Of a stretch of 64,000 nucleotides of DNA, positions 8,900 to 17,232 are shown piece after piece (within the stretch, counting starts at the first letter, position 1; each line of letters starts with the position of its first letter). The position numbers and the translations under genes are program-made. The DNA is from Mycolicibacter senuensis. GTDB lineage: Bacteria; Actinomycetota; Actinomycetes; Mycobacteriales; Mycobacteriaceae. The stretch spans positions 1-64,000 of the forward strand of contig NZ_LQPS01000040.1 in the NCBI RefSeq assembly GCF_002101885.1, in the 5' to 3' direction. Under the pieces are notes generated by a model, which made no database searches, was not told the origin of the DNA, and saw only the letters and a program-made list of their open reading frames with translations.

Positions 8900-8929
8900 A
8901 TGTTAACAATGTTGCTGGTGTTAACGATG
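8900..8929 (-). promoter_or_regulatory. leaderless promoter with repeated TGTTAAC motif upstream of DUF1906 copy A
   Basis: On the minus strand TAACAT (8905-8900) ends six bases before the GTG start, the usual geometry of mycobacterial leaderless transcripts. On the plus strand TGTTAACAATG (8901-8911) is repeated as TGTTAACGATG (8919-8929), an 18-base period. The first copy contains the palindrome TGTTAACA. The repeat overlaps the predicted -10 box and could bind a regulator. Confidence 0.4.
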
Positions 8930-8966
8930 GAGCCTCGCCGGGCGTGCTCGCGACGGCAGCCGCCGA

Positions 8967-9419
8967 TCAGAGCCGCACCAACGAGAACGGATAGCTCGAC
9001 GTCCCGCCCGGCGCGCCGTCACAACCGGCGGCGAACGACGAGGTCAAGGTTCCCTGCAGCGTGTTCGCATCCCAGGAGTAGACGTCGCGGGTCGGGATCA
9101 CCGGTCCGTAGTAGACGTTTCCGCAGCGCAATCCGTCGGGGATGTCCACGGTGAGGGTGTAGCGGCCATCGACGAGCCGGGCGTCGCCGGTGTACTCGAA
9201 CGCCTTGGCCACCGGCATGGGGATGGCACTGATGTGCGCACAGTTCGCCGAGCCGTCCAGGCAGTGCGACACCGCCCACGTCCAGGTGTGGAAGTCGTAT
9301 CGCTGCGGGATGATCAGCTGGTAGTTGGCGAAGAAGGGTTCGGAGTGGCTCGGCGGCGACGCCAGTAGCACTGATGCGCCGAGCACCGACAGTGCGCACC
9401 ACAGCCTCGCGACTTTCAT
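8967..9419 (-). CDS. small secreted mycobacterial protein
   Basis: 150 residues with a clear Sec signal peptide (MKVARLWCALSVLGASVLLA, cleavage near residue 26). GGAGG stands close upstream of ATG 9419. The mature part has paired cysteines (SHCLDGSANCAH, later a lone C in GLRCGNV and one in AGCDG) and ends YPFSLVRL. A protein of the same general pattern (Trp-Thr core, paired cysteines, ending MPFKLVKIG) lies just past the mce operon at 18816, so the two flank it. No function is recognised. Confidence 0.65.
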   Translation of the reverse strand: MKVARLWCALSVLGASVLLASPPSHSEPFFANYQLIIPQRYDFHTWTWAVSHCLDGSANCAHISAIPMPVAKAFEYTGDARLVDGRYTLTVDIPDGLRCGNVYYGPVIPTRDVYSWDANTLQGTLTSSFAAGCDGAPGGTSSYPFSLVRL

Positions 9420-9600
9420 TCAGCCTCCGTTACGCCGCCTCGACAGCAAGGCCACGTTCGTGCCCGAATCGGCCCGCGGTCCCGACGTTTCCCGGTGGAT
9501 GGGACGCGGTGTGCTGTCCGGCACCGTGGACTGTCACCGTCTGTGTTGCCGGTGAGCCGGCGCGTCGAATTCGGTCGGGCACCAGTGAAGGGTTTGCGGC

Positions 9601-10419
9601 ATGGTGAACAACGCCCAAGACCGCTGGTCCCCGGGACTGCCGGTTCTTGCGCTCGCCGGGGGCGTAACCGGGCCCCTACGGGCGATCGGTGGTCTGGTCG
9701 CGATGTCGGTCGACGCGGTGAAGTTCCTGTTCCGCCGGCCCTTTCAAGGCAGAGAGCTGCTGGAGCAGGCATGGTTCGTGGCGCGGGTATCGCTGATGCC
9801 CACGGTGCTGGTCGCGATCCCCTTCACCGTTCTCGTCAGCTTCACGCTGAACATCCTGTTGCGCGAACTCGGGGCGGCGGACCTGTCGGGCGCCGGCGCG
9901 GCATTCGGCGCGGTCACTCAGGTCGGGCCGATGGTGACGGTGCTTATCGTGGCCGGTGCCGGCGCGACGGCGATGTGTGCCGATCTGGGCTCGCGCACCA
10001 TCCGCGAGGAGATCGACGCCATGGAGGTGCTCGGCATCAACCCCGTGCAGCGGCTGGTCACGCCCCGGATGCTCGCGTCGGGAGTGGTGGCACTGCTGCT
10101 CAACAGCCTGGTGGTCATCATCGGGATCGTCGGCGGGTACACCTTCTCGGTCTTCATCCAAGGGGTCAACCCCGGTGCCTTCGCAGCCGGCATCACGCTG
10201 CTCACCGGGGTTCCGGAGGTCATCATCTCCTGCGTGAAGGCCGGATTGTTCGGCCTCATCGCAGGAGTCGTGGCCTGCTACCGGGGCTTGACCATCAGCG
10301 GTGGTGGCGCGAAAGCGGTCGGAAACGCCGTCAACGAGACGGTGGTCTACGCCTTCATGGCGCTGTTCGTGGTCAACGTGGTGGTCACCGCCATCGGTAT
10401 CCAGTTGACGTCTGGCTGA
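9601..10419 (+). CDS. yrbEA: YrbE/MlaE-family permease of an Mce transporter, subunit A
   Basis: 272 residues, the first gene of the mce operon. An MlaE-type ABC permease with about five to six membrane segments and the conserved cytoplasmic coupling motif R-E-E-I-D-A-M-E-V-L-G-I around residues 137-148, followed by LVTPR. It is expected to pair with YrbEB in the inner membrane and couple an Mkl/MceG-type ATPase, which is not encoded here, to lipid import through the Mce proteins. ATG 9601 follows GAAGGG. The gene ends four bases before yrbEB. A CCGGTGAGCCGG element at 9549-9560 lies upstream. Confidence 0.93.
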   Translation: MVNNAQDRWSPGLPVLALAGGVTGPLRAIGGLVAMSVDAVKFLFRRPFQGRELLEQAWFVARVSLMPTVLVAIPFTVLVSFTLNILLRELGAADLSGAGAAFGAVTQVGPMVTVLIVAGAGATAMCADLGSRTIREEIDAMEVLGINPVQRLVTPRMLASGVVALLLNSLVVIIGIVGGYTFSVFIQGVNPGAFAAGITLLTGVPEVIISCVKAGLFGLIAGVVACYRGLTISGGGAKAVGNAVNETVVYAFMALFVVNVVVTAIGIQLTSG

Positions 10420-10422
10420 TCG

Positions 10423-11277
10423 ATGGCGACGGTGGCATTGCGCGTGTTGCACCCGCGGTTGGCGCGGGAGCTCAACCGGCCGGTCGAAACGATGGTCCGG
10501 ATCGGCGATCACACCGCCTTCTACGGTCGTGCGCTGGCCGGTGTGCCGCTCGCCGCCTCGCGTTACCGCCGCGAAGTCATTCGGCTCATCGCCGAAATCA
10601 GCATGGGCGCGGGAACGTTGGCGATGATCGGCGGGACCGTGGTGATCGTCGGGTTTCTCACCTTGGCCGCCGGGGGCACCTTGGCGGTCCAGGGTTACAG
10701 CTCCCTGGGTGACATCGGTATCGAGGCGCTGACCGGCTTCCTTGCCGCCTTCATCAACGTCCGGATCTCGGCGCCGGTGGTGGCGGGCATCGGTCTGGCG
10801 GCCACGTTCGGCGCGGGGGTGACCGCGCAGCTGGGCGCCATGCGGATCAATGAAGAGATCGACGCATTGGAGACCATGGGCATCCGTGCCGTCGAATACC
10901 TGGTGAGCACCCGCATCGTGGCCGGAATGGTGGCGATCACACCGCTGTACTCGATCGCGGTGATCCTGTCGTTCGCGGCCAGCAAGTTGACCACGGTGGT
11001 GATGTTCGGGCAGTCGGCGGGACTGTACAACCACTACTTCGGAACGTTTCTCAACCCCAAAGACCTGTTGTGGTCGTTTTTACAGGCGATCCTGATGGCC
11101 ATCGCGGTGCTGCTCGTGCATACCTACTTCGGGTACTTCGCCAGCGGCGGGCCGTCCGGGGTGGGGGTGGCCGTGGGCAACGCGGTCCGGACCTCGCTCG
11201 TCGTGGTGATCTCGGTGACGCTACTGGTCTCGTTGTCCGTATACGGCTCCAACGGCAACTTCAACCTGTCCGGCTAG
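10423..11277 (+). CDS. yrbEB: YrbE/MlaE-family permease of an Mce transporter, subunit B
   Basis: 284 residues. The second MlaE-type permease, with the same motif as its partner (N-E-E-I-D-A-L-E-T-M-G-I, then LVSTR) and several hydrophobic spans. The N-terminal 55 residues are cytoplasmic and amphipathic, as is usual for YrbEB proteins. It starts three bases after yrbEA stops and ends 13 bases before mceA, so translation is probably coupled. It would form the heterodimeric permease core of the importer. Confidence 0.93.
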   Translation: MATVALRVLHPRLARELNRPVETMVRIGDHTAFYGRALAGVPLAASRYRREVIRLIAEISMGAGTLAMIGGTVVIVGFLTLAAGGTLAVQGYSSLGDIGIEALTGFLAAFINVRISAPVVAGIGLAATFGAGVTAQLGAMRINEEIDALETMGIRAVEYLVSTRIVAGMVAITPLYSIAVILSFAASKLTTVVMFGQSAGLYNHYFGTFLNPKDLLWSFLQAILMAIAVLLVHTYFGYFASGGPSGVGVAVGNAVRTSLVVVISVTLLVSLSVYGSNGNFNLSG

Positions 11278-11290
11278 CGGTGGGTGGCTG

Positions 11291-12484
11291 ATGGCGGCGA
11301 ATTCACGGGTCAGACGGGCCATGACGGGACTGGCCACAGTGGCTGTCGCCGGGGCCACGGTCGCACTGGCGGTGGGCCTGTTTCAGGGTAGCTTTGCCAG
11401 CACCGTTCCCGTCACCGTGCTGTCCAGCCGAGCCGGCTTGGTTATGAACGCGGATGCCAAAGTGAAATTGCATGGGGCGCAAGTCGGTTCGGTGAGGTCG
11501 ATCGAGGTATTGCCCGACGGGCGCGCCGCGCTGCACCTAGCCATGGACCCGTCGTACCTGGACGTCATCCCGGCAAACGTTCGGATCGAGATCGCCTCCT
11601 CGACGGTGTTCGGCTCCAAGTACGTCGAGCTGATTCCCCCGGCGGATCCGTCTACCGGCTCGCTGCAGCGAGGCCAGGTGCTGCATGCCGACCACGTCAC
11701 GGTGGAGATCAATACGGTGTTCGAGCGGCTGTCGCAGGTACTGGCGAAAATCGAACCCACCAAACTCAACGAGACGCTGGGAGCGTTGTCGACGGCGCTG
11801 GACGGCCGAGGCGATCGGATCGGGCAGATGATGGCCGACCTCGAGGAGTTTCTGGCCCGGGTCGACCCGAGCCTGACGACGTTGGACCATGAATTGACCG
11901 TGGCCCCCCGCGTGATCGAGGCCTATGCCGATGCGGCACCGGAGTTGGTCACCACCGCCGATGCGGCGACCCGGATGAGCGATACGGCTGTGAGTGAACA
12001 ACACCACCTCGACGCCCTGCTGATCAGCGTGATCGGCCTGGCCGGCACCGGCAACGACGTCGTCGGTACCAACCGCCGGGCAATCACCGACACCGTGCAG
12101 CTTCTCGGCCCGACCACCGACCTCACCAACCAGTACCACGAGGCGCTGACCTGTGGCCTGGGTGGCGCCGTCCAATTGGCCAAGGCCCCAGGCACTCCCG
12201 TCCCCGGCGGTCTGCTGCTACAGACGGTGGTCCTGGGCGTGGAGCGCTACCGGTATCCGGAGAATCTGCCCAAGGTCGCCGCGACGGGAGGACCGCAGTG
12301 CACGGATCTGCCGAAGGTCGGATTTCAGAAGCGGCCGCCGTTCGTGATCACCGACGTCAACGCCAACCCGGCACAGTACGGCAACGATGGGATCCTGCTG
12401 AACTCCGACGGCCTCAAGCAGTTGCTGTACGGACCGATCGACGGACCACCACGTAACAGCGCCCAGGTCGGACATCCCGGATGA
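11291..12484 (+). CDS. mceA: Mce family protein MceA
   Basis: 397 residues. An N-terminal membrane anchor (about 13-35) leads into the MlaD/Mce domain (about 38-118: SSRAGLVMNADAKVKLHG, then A-Q-V-G-S-V and S-T-V-F-G-S-K-Y-V-E-L). A long helical region (to about 290) and a C-terminal domain with cysteines follow. Mce proteins form hexameric rings and needle-like assemblies that shuttle hydrophobic substrates across the envelope. Here six different subunits are encoded in order. It overlaps mceB by ATGA (12481-12484). Confidence 0.92.
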   Translation: MAANSRVRRAMTGLATVAVAGATVALAVGLFQGSFASTVPVTVLSSRAGLVMNADAKVKLHGAQVGSVRSIEVLPDGRAALHLAMDPSYLDVIPANVRIEIASSTVFGSKYVELIPPADPSTGSLQRGQVLHADHVTVEINTVFERLSQVLAKIEPTKLNETLGALSTALDGRGDRIGQMMADLEEFLARVDPSLTTLDHELTVAPRVIEAYADAAPELVTTADAATRMSDTAVSEQHHLDALLISVIGLAGTGNDVVGTNRRAITDTVQLLGPTTDLTNQYHEALTCGLGGAVQLAKAPGTPVPGGLLLQTVVLGVERYRYPENLPKVAATGGPQCTDLPKVGFQKRPPFVITDVNANPAQYGNDGILLNSDGLKQLLYGPIDGPPRNSAQVGHPG

Positions 12485-13512
12485 GCGGGCTCGGGAAGAC
12501 CGCCGTCAAACTGGGGGCGTTCGGCGTCACGATGGTCTTGCTGACCGCGGCCCTGCTGGTGATCTTCAGCCAGTACCGGTCCGGTTCCACCAACGCCTAC
12601 TCGGCGGTGTTCCAGGATGTCTCAAGCCTGAAATCAGGTGACTCGGTTCGCGTCGCCGGGATCCGCGTCGGCACCGTCCGGAAGGTCGCGTTGCAGTCGG
12701 ACAACACCGCCCTGGTCGCCTTCGACGCCGACGACACTGTGCGGCTCACCGAGAGCACCAAGGTCGCGGTGCGCTACCTCAATCTGGTCGGTGACCGCTA
12801 CCTCGAACTCATCGACGAACCCGGGCCGGCCCGCATCCGGCCGCCGGGGTCCCGCTTCGAAACCGACAGAACCGAGCCGGCGCTGAATCTCGACCTGTTG
12901 CTCGGCGGCCTCAAGCCGGTCATCCAGGGCCTCAATCCCGACGACGTCAACGCGCTGACCAGCTCGTTGATTCAGATCCTGCAGGGGCAGGGCGGCGACC
13001 TGGAGTCGCTGTTCGCCAGGACAGCGTCGTTCACCAACGCCGTGGCCGACAACGGTCAGACCGTCGAACGGCTCATCGACAACCTCAACGACACGCTGGG
13101 TGTGCTGGCCAAAGACGGCAAGAAGTTCTCCCATGCGGTCGACGGACTCGAACGGTTGGTGAGCGGTCTTGCCCAGGAACGGGATCCGATCGGTGAGGCC
13201 ATCACGGCGCTGGACGACGGAAGTGCTTCGCTGGCCACGCTGCTCACCGAGGCGCGGCCACCGCTGTCGGGGACCGTGGACCAGCTGACCCGGTTGGCCC
13301 CGCTGCCGTCGAACGAAACCGACCTCGCCCGGCTCGAGCTGGCGCTGCACAAGACACCGCAGAACTACCGCAAACTGGTGCGCCTTGGCTCCTACGGCAG
13401 CTGGCTGAACCTCTATCTCTGCGGAATCGCGGTGCGGGTCACGGATTTACAGGGTCGCACCGCCCAGTTCCCCTGGATTGTCCAGCAATCCGGAAGGTGC
13501 GGGGAACCCTGA
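12481..13512 (+). CDS. mceB: Mce family protein MceB
   Basis: 343 residues. One N-terminal transmembrane segment (about 12-30) precedes an MlaD/Mce domain (about 35-120, with V-A-G-I-R-V-G-T-V and L-V-G-D-R-Y-L-E-L). A long amphipathic helical region with Asn/Asp-Leu repeats follows, then a short C-terminal domain containing the YLCG cysteine. This is the normal length for MceB. It is coupled on both sides: ATGA with mceA and TGATG with mceC. Confidence 0.92.
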   Translation: MSGLGKTAVKLGAFGVTMVLLTAALLVIFSQYRSGSTNAYSAVFQDVSSLKSGDSVRVAGIRVGTVRKVALQSDNTALVAFDADDTVRLTESTKVAVRYLNLVGDRYLELIDEPGPARIRPPGSRFETDRTEPALNLDLLLGGLKPVIQGLNPDDVNALTSSLIQILQGQGGDLESLFARTASFTNAVADNGQTVERLIDNLNDTLGVLAKDGKKFSHAVDGLERLVSGLAQERDPIGEAITALDDGSASLATLLTEARPPLSGTVDQLTRLAPLPSNETDLARLELALHKTPQNYRKLVRLGSYGSWLNLYLCGIAVRVTDLQGRTAQFPWIVQQSGRCGEP

Positions 13513-14594
13513 TGCTCAAGTACCGTGACTCCGCGCTCGTGCGTACCGGGCTCGTCGGCCTGGTGGTGGCGACACTGATCATCCTGGTGGGACTGCACCC
13601 CAAACAGCTGTTGGCCATGGCGACGTCGATTCGGTACCAGGCGGTCTTCGCCGAAGCCGGCGGGCTGTCCGGCGGCAACAACGTGAAGGTGTCCGGCGTC
13701 GATGTGGGCTCGGTGTCCGATGTCGCACTCGAGCACGGCAAAGCGTTGGTCACCTTCGTCGTGGACAGCAAGGTGCGGCTCGGCAAGGACACCACGGCGC
13801 ACATCGGCATCGGAACATTGCTCGGCGAGCGGGTTCTGGTGATCGAACCGCGCGGCAGCGGCAGCATCGGCGCGCTGGGCGTCATCCCGATGTCGCGCAC
13901 CGCCTCGCCGTACTCCTTGACCGATGCGCTCGGCGAGTTCACGTCGAACACCGCGGCGACCGACACCGCGGCCATCAACCAGTCGCTGGATACGTTGTCG
14001 TCCACCGTCGAACGACTCGCACCGCAGCTGGCACCCACCTTCGATGGGGTGAGCCGGATATCCCGATCGCTGAACGCCCGCAATGAGTCGTTGAGCAGTC
14101 TGTTGACGACCGCCTCCAGTGTCACCGGAATCCTGTCCGAGCGAAGTGAACAGGTCAACCGGCTGATCCTCAACGCCAACGACCTGCTCGGGGTCTTGCA
14201 GGAGCGCCGCCATGCGATCGTCGGCCTGCTCGCCAACACCACCGCGGTGGCACAACAGCTGTCCCGGCTCGTCGATGAGAACGAACAGGACCTGGCCCCC
14301 ACGCTCGAGCAGCTCAACAGAGTCGCGGAGACGCTCGAGCGAAACCGCGACAACCTCGAGAAGTCCCTCAGGGGACTGGCCAAATACCAACTGACCCAGG
14401 GGGAGGCGGTCAACAACGGGTTCTACTACTACGGGTTCCCGGCCAACCTGCTTCCCGCACAGGCGCTTCAGCCGTTCCTGGACTACGCGCTCGGATTCCG
14501 CCGCGGTGTCAACGCCGGACAACCGCCCGACAACGCCGGGCCTCGCTCGGAGTTCCCCTTCCCCTACAACGGGATTCCCGGAGGTTCGCGGTGA
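13512..14594 (+). CDS. mceC: Mce family protein MceC
   Basis: 360 residues, starting at ATG 13512 whose A is the last base of the mceB stop. An earlier in-frame start at 13497 is less likely because TGATG coupling is the rule in this operon. Features are a membrane anchor at about 12-30, an MlaD/Mce domain (V-S-G-V-D-V-G-S-V, G-T-L-L-G-E-R-V-L), then long coiled helices typical of the needle-forming part. The C-terminus is proline-rich and short (FPFPYNGIPGG). It overlaps mceD by GTGA (14591-14594). Confidence 0.9.
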   Translation: MLKYRDSALVRTGLVGLVVATLIILVGLHPKQLLAMATSIRYQAVFAEAGGLSGGNNVKVSGVDVGSVSDVALEHGKALVTFVVDSKVRLGKDTTAHIGIGTLLGERVLVIEPRGSGSIGALGVIPMSRTASPYSLTDALGEFTSNTAATDTAAINQSLDTLSSTVERLAPQLAPTFDGVSRISRSLNARNESLSSLLTTASSVTGILSERSEQVNRLILNANDLLGVLQERRHAIVGLLANTTAVAQQLSRLVDENEQDLAPTLEQLNRVAETLERNRDNLEKSLRGLAKYQLTQGEAVNNGFYYYGFPANLLPAQALQPFLDYALGFRRGVNAGQPPDNAGPRSEFPFPYNGIPGGSR

Positions 14595-16045
14595 TCGCGA
14601 CCGGGCCGCGGGGGCGGCCGGCCAGAAGGCTCCTGGTGATCGTGGTGGCGGCGCTGGTGACGGCCGCCTCCGGGTACGTCGCTTACCAGAAGTTCGCGGG
14701 ACCCAAGACGCTGATCGCCTACTTCAAGTCGGCGACGGCCATCTATCCCGGTGACGAGGTCCGCGTGGTCGGCGTGCGGGTGGGCACCATCAAATCCATC
14801 GAGCCGCTGGGAACGCGGGCCAGGATCACCCTTGCCGTGGACCGCGACGTACCCATACCCGCCGACGCAAAGGCCATCATCGTGGCGCCCAACCTGGTGT
14901 CGGCCCGCTATGTGCAGCTGACCCCCGCCTACGGGGCGAGTCCGCAGGCCAGCGGCGCCATCATGGCTGACGGTGCCGAGATCGGCGAGGACCGCACCGC
15001 CATTCCGGTGGAGTGGGACGAGATCAAAGAGCAGCTCACCCGGCTCGCCGCCGAGTTGGGCCCCTCCAGCGGGGTGTCGAACACGTCTCTGGGCCGCTTC
15101 ATCGACAGCACCGCTGATGCCATGGCCGGAAACGGCGACAAGCTGCGGGACACCATCACGCAACTGTCTGATGTCGGCAGAATCCTCGGACAGGGCAGCG
15201 GTGACATCGTCAGCGTGATCAAGAACCTGCAGATCTTCGTCACCGCCTTACGCGACAGCAACACACAGATCGTGGAATTCCAGGACCGCCTCGCCGACGT
15301 CACGAGCGTGGTCGACGGCAGCCGCTCCGACCTCGACTCGGCGATCACCGAACTCTCCGGCGCAATCGGCAAAGTGCAGCGCTTCGTTGCCGGCTCGCGA
15401 GACCAGACCGCCGAACAGATCCAGCGATTGGCCAACGTGACCCAGGTGCTGTCCGACAACAGCATAGTCGTCAAGAACATCCTGCACGCCGCACCGAACG
15501 CCCTGGTCAATGGCTACAACATCTACAACCCAGACACCGGCGGTCCCCGCGGCTCGTTCACGATGAACAACTTCTCCAACCCCGTCGCCACGATCTGCTC
15601 GGCGATCGCAGCGGTGGAGAACGCCACCGCAGAGACAGCCGGTAAGGCGTGTGTGGAGTATCTCGGCCCGGCACTGCGACTGATGAACTTCAACTATCTT
15701 CCGCTGCCCTTCAACGCCTATCTGGGGCCCGCACCGAAGAACGTCATCTACTCCGATCCGGAGCTGGCGCCCGGCGGCGCGGGACCTGCCCCGAGCCCGG
15801 CGGAGATCCCGCCGGCGGTGTCGGCGTACACCGGGGCCGGCGACGTGGCACCCCCACCCGGATGGAGCGATCCGTCGCACCCACCGGGCGCCTATGCCCC
15901 CAACGGGTTACCCGCCGACCGGCACCCGGCGCTGTACCCGGGCGCGCCGATCCCGCCCGGGGCGTCGCCTCCGGCGCCGGCGGCGACCGATCTGCCCGAG
16001 TTGCTGCTGCCCACCGGTGCGGGCCTGGCAGGAGGCGCGCCGTGA
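14591..16045 (+). CDS. mceD: Mce family protein MceD
   Basis: 484 residues, GTG start overlapping the mceC stop. Features are an N-terminal anchor (about 11-30), an MlaD/Mce domain (V-V-G-V-R-V-G-T-I, N-L-V-S-A-R-Y-V-Q-L), a helical region to about 300, a conserved cysteine-containing segment, and a proline/alanine-rich tail of about 100 residues from residue 395 onward. Such proline-rich tails are common in MceC, MceD and MceF and may reach through the cell wall. It is coupled to mceE by GTGA (16042-16045). Confidence 0.9.
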   Translation: MIATGPRGRPARRLLVIVVAALVTAASGYVAYQKFAGPKTLIAYFKSATAIYPGDEVRVVGVRVGTIKSIEPLGTRARITLAVDRDVPIPADAKAIIVAPNLVSARYVQLTPAYGASPQASGAIMADGAEIGEDRTAIPVEWDEIKEQLTRLAAELGPSSGVSNTSLGRFIDSTADAMAGNGDKLRDTITQLSDVGRILGQGSGDIVSVIKNLQIFVTALRDSNTQIVEFQDRLADVTSVVDGSRSDLDSAITELSGAIGKVQRFVAGSRDQTAEQIQRLANVTQVLSDNSIVVKNILHAAPNALVNGYNIYNPDTGGPRGSFTMNNFSNPVATICSAIAAVENATAETAGKACVEYLGPALRLMNFNYLPLPFNAYLGPAPKNVIYSDPELAPGGAGPAPSPAEIPPAVSAYTGAGDVAPPPGWSDPSHPPGAYAPNGLPADRHPALYPGAPIPPGASPPAPAATDLPELLLPTGAGLAGGAP

Positions 16046-17232
16046 CGGCCGCGATGTCGCTGCGACGACTGGCCGCGCTGGCATGCTGCGCAGCCGTGGC
16101 GACGTCGGGCTGCGCGTTCGACGGCCTGAACTCCTTACCGCTGCCCGGCACGGTGGGAACCGGCGCCGACGCCACCACCTATCACGTACAGATCGCGAAC
16201 ATCGGGTCGCTGGAATCGAACTCACCGGTCATGGTGGGCGACGTGATCGTCGGAACGGTCCGCAGGATGACCGTCGACAACTGGCGTGCCGACGTCGAGG
16301 TCTCGGTCAGACCAGACGTGGCCATCCCCGCCAACGCGGTCGCCGCCGTGGGCCAGACCAGCCTGCTGGGATCGATGCATCTGGCACTCGATCCCCCCGT
16401 GGGCGAGTCCGCTACCGGACGTTTGCGGCCCGGTGCGACCATCCCGATCTCCAAGACCTCGACGTACCCGTCCACCGAGCAGACGCTCTCATCGCTGTCG
16501 GTGGTGGTCAACGGTGGCGGACTGACCCAGATCGGGGACATCGTCCGCAACTTCGCCGCAGCACTGGACGGCCGGCAGGTTCAGATCCGCGATCTGCTCA
16601 GCCGGATGAACACGGTGGTGACACTCCTGGACACCCAGCACGACAACATCATCGCCTCGATCTCGTCGCTGAACCGCCTCGCCGAGACGTTCGCAGGACA
16701 GCGGGACGTGCTCACCGCCGCCCTGAACCGCATCCCGGCGGCGCTCGACGTGCTCAACAAGCAGCGCCCACAGTTGATCACCGCACTCGAAAGGCTGGGC
16801 GACTTCAGCGCCACCGCAACGCAACTCCTCAATGACTCGCACGCCGACATCGTCCGCAACCTCAAGAACCTCGAACCGACGGTGCGGGCACTGGCCGATG
16901 TGGGGCCCGATCTGGCCGTTGCGCTGGGCTACCTGCCGACCTACCCCTATACCCAGGAATTCATCGACCGAGGCATCCGCGGCGACTTCATGAACCAGTT
17001 CATCGTGTTCGACTTCACGATTCCGCGGCTGAAGAACGGACTGCTGCTCGGCACCCGCTGGGGCGAACAGAACGCCTCGCTGGTGCCGGCGCCGGGTGAC
17101 CCCTGGTATTCCACCTACACCCGGGATCCGCTCAAAGCCCCGCTGACCCCGCCGCCCACCGAGGTGGCCACCGCGCCGCCGCTCATCGACCCGGCTCAGC
17201 CCGACCCGATCTCCGTACCGGGCGGCAACTGA
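16042..17232 (+). CDS. mceE: Mce family lipoprotein MceE (LprK-like)
   Basis: 396 residues from GTG 16042. The frame is open further upstream, but that part is antisense or out of frame with mceD coding. The N-terminus is a lipoprotein signal: basic residues, a hydrophobic core and a lipobox-like A-T-S-G-C with Cys24 as the predicted lipidation site. The MlaD/Mce domain follows (V-G-D-V-I-V-G-T-V, T-S-L-L-G-S-M-H-L). MceE is the lipoprotein subunit in all mce operons, which confirms the gene order. It joins mceF by TGATG. Confidence 0.91.
   Translation: MTAAMSLRRLAALACCAAVATSGCAFDGLNSLPLPGTVGTGADATTYHVQIANIGSLESNSPVMVGDVIVGTVRRMTVDNWRADVEVSVRPDVAIPANAVAAVGQTSLLGSMHLALDPPVGESATGRLRPGATIPISKTSTYPSTEQTLSSLSVVVNGGGLTQIGDIVRNFAAALDGRQVQIRDLLSRMNTVVTLLDTQHDNIIASISSLNRLAETFAGQRDVLTAALNRIPAALDVLNKQRPQLITALERLGDFSATATQLLNDSHADIVRNLKNLEPTVRALADVGPDLAVALGYLPTYPYTQEFIDRGIRGDFMNQFIVFDFTIPRLKNGLLLGTRWGEQNASLVPAPGDPWYSTYTRDPLKAPLTPPPTEVATAPPLIDPAQPDPISVPGGN

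Noticed and set aside
9676..11034. A 452-residue minus-strand frame opposite yrbEA-yrbEB
   Set aside because: Composition (Arg, His, Asp, Gln) is that of an antisense shadow, while the plus strand encodes two clear MlaE permeases.
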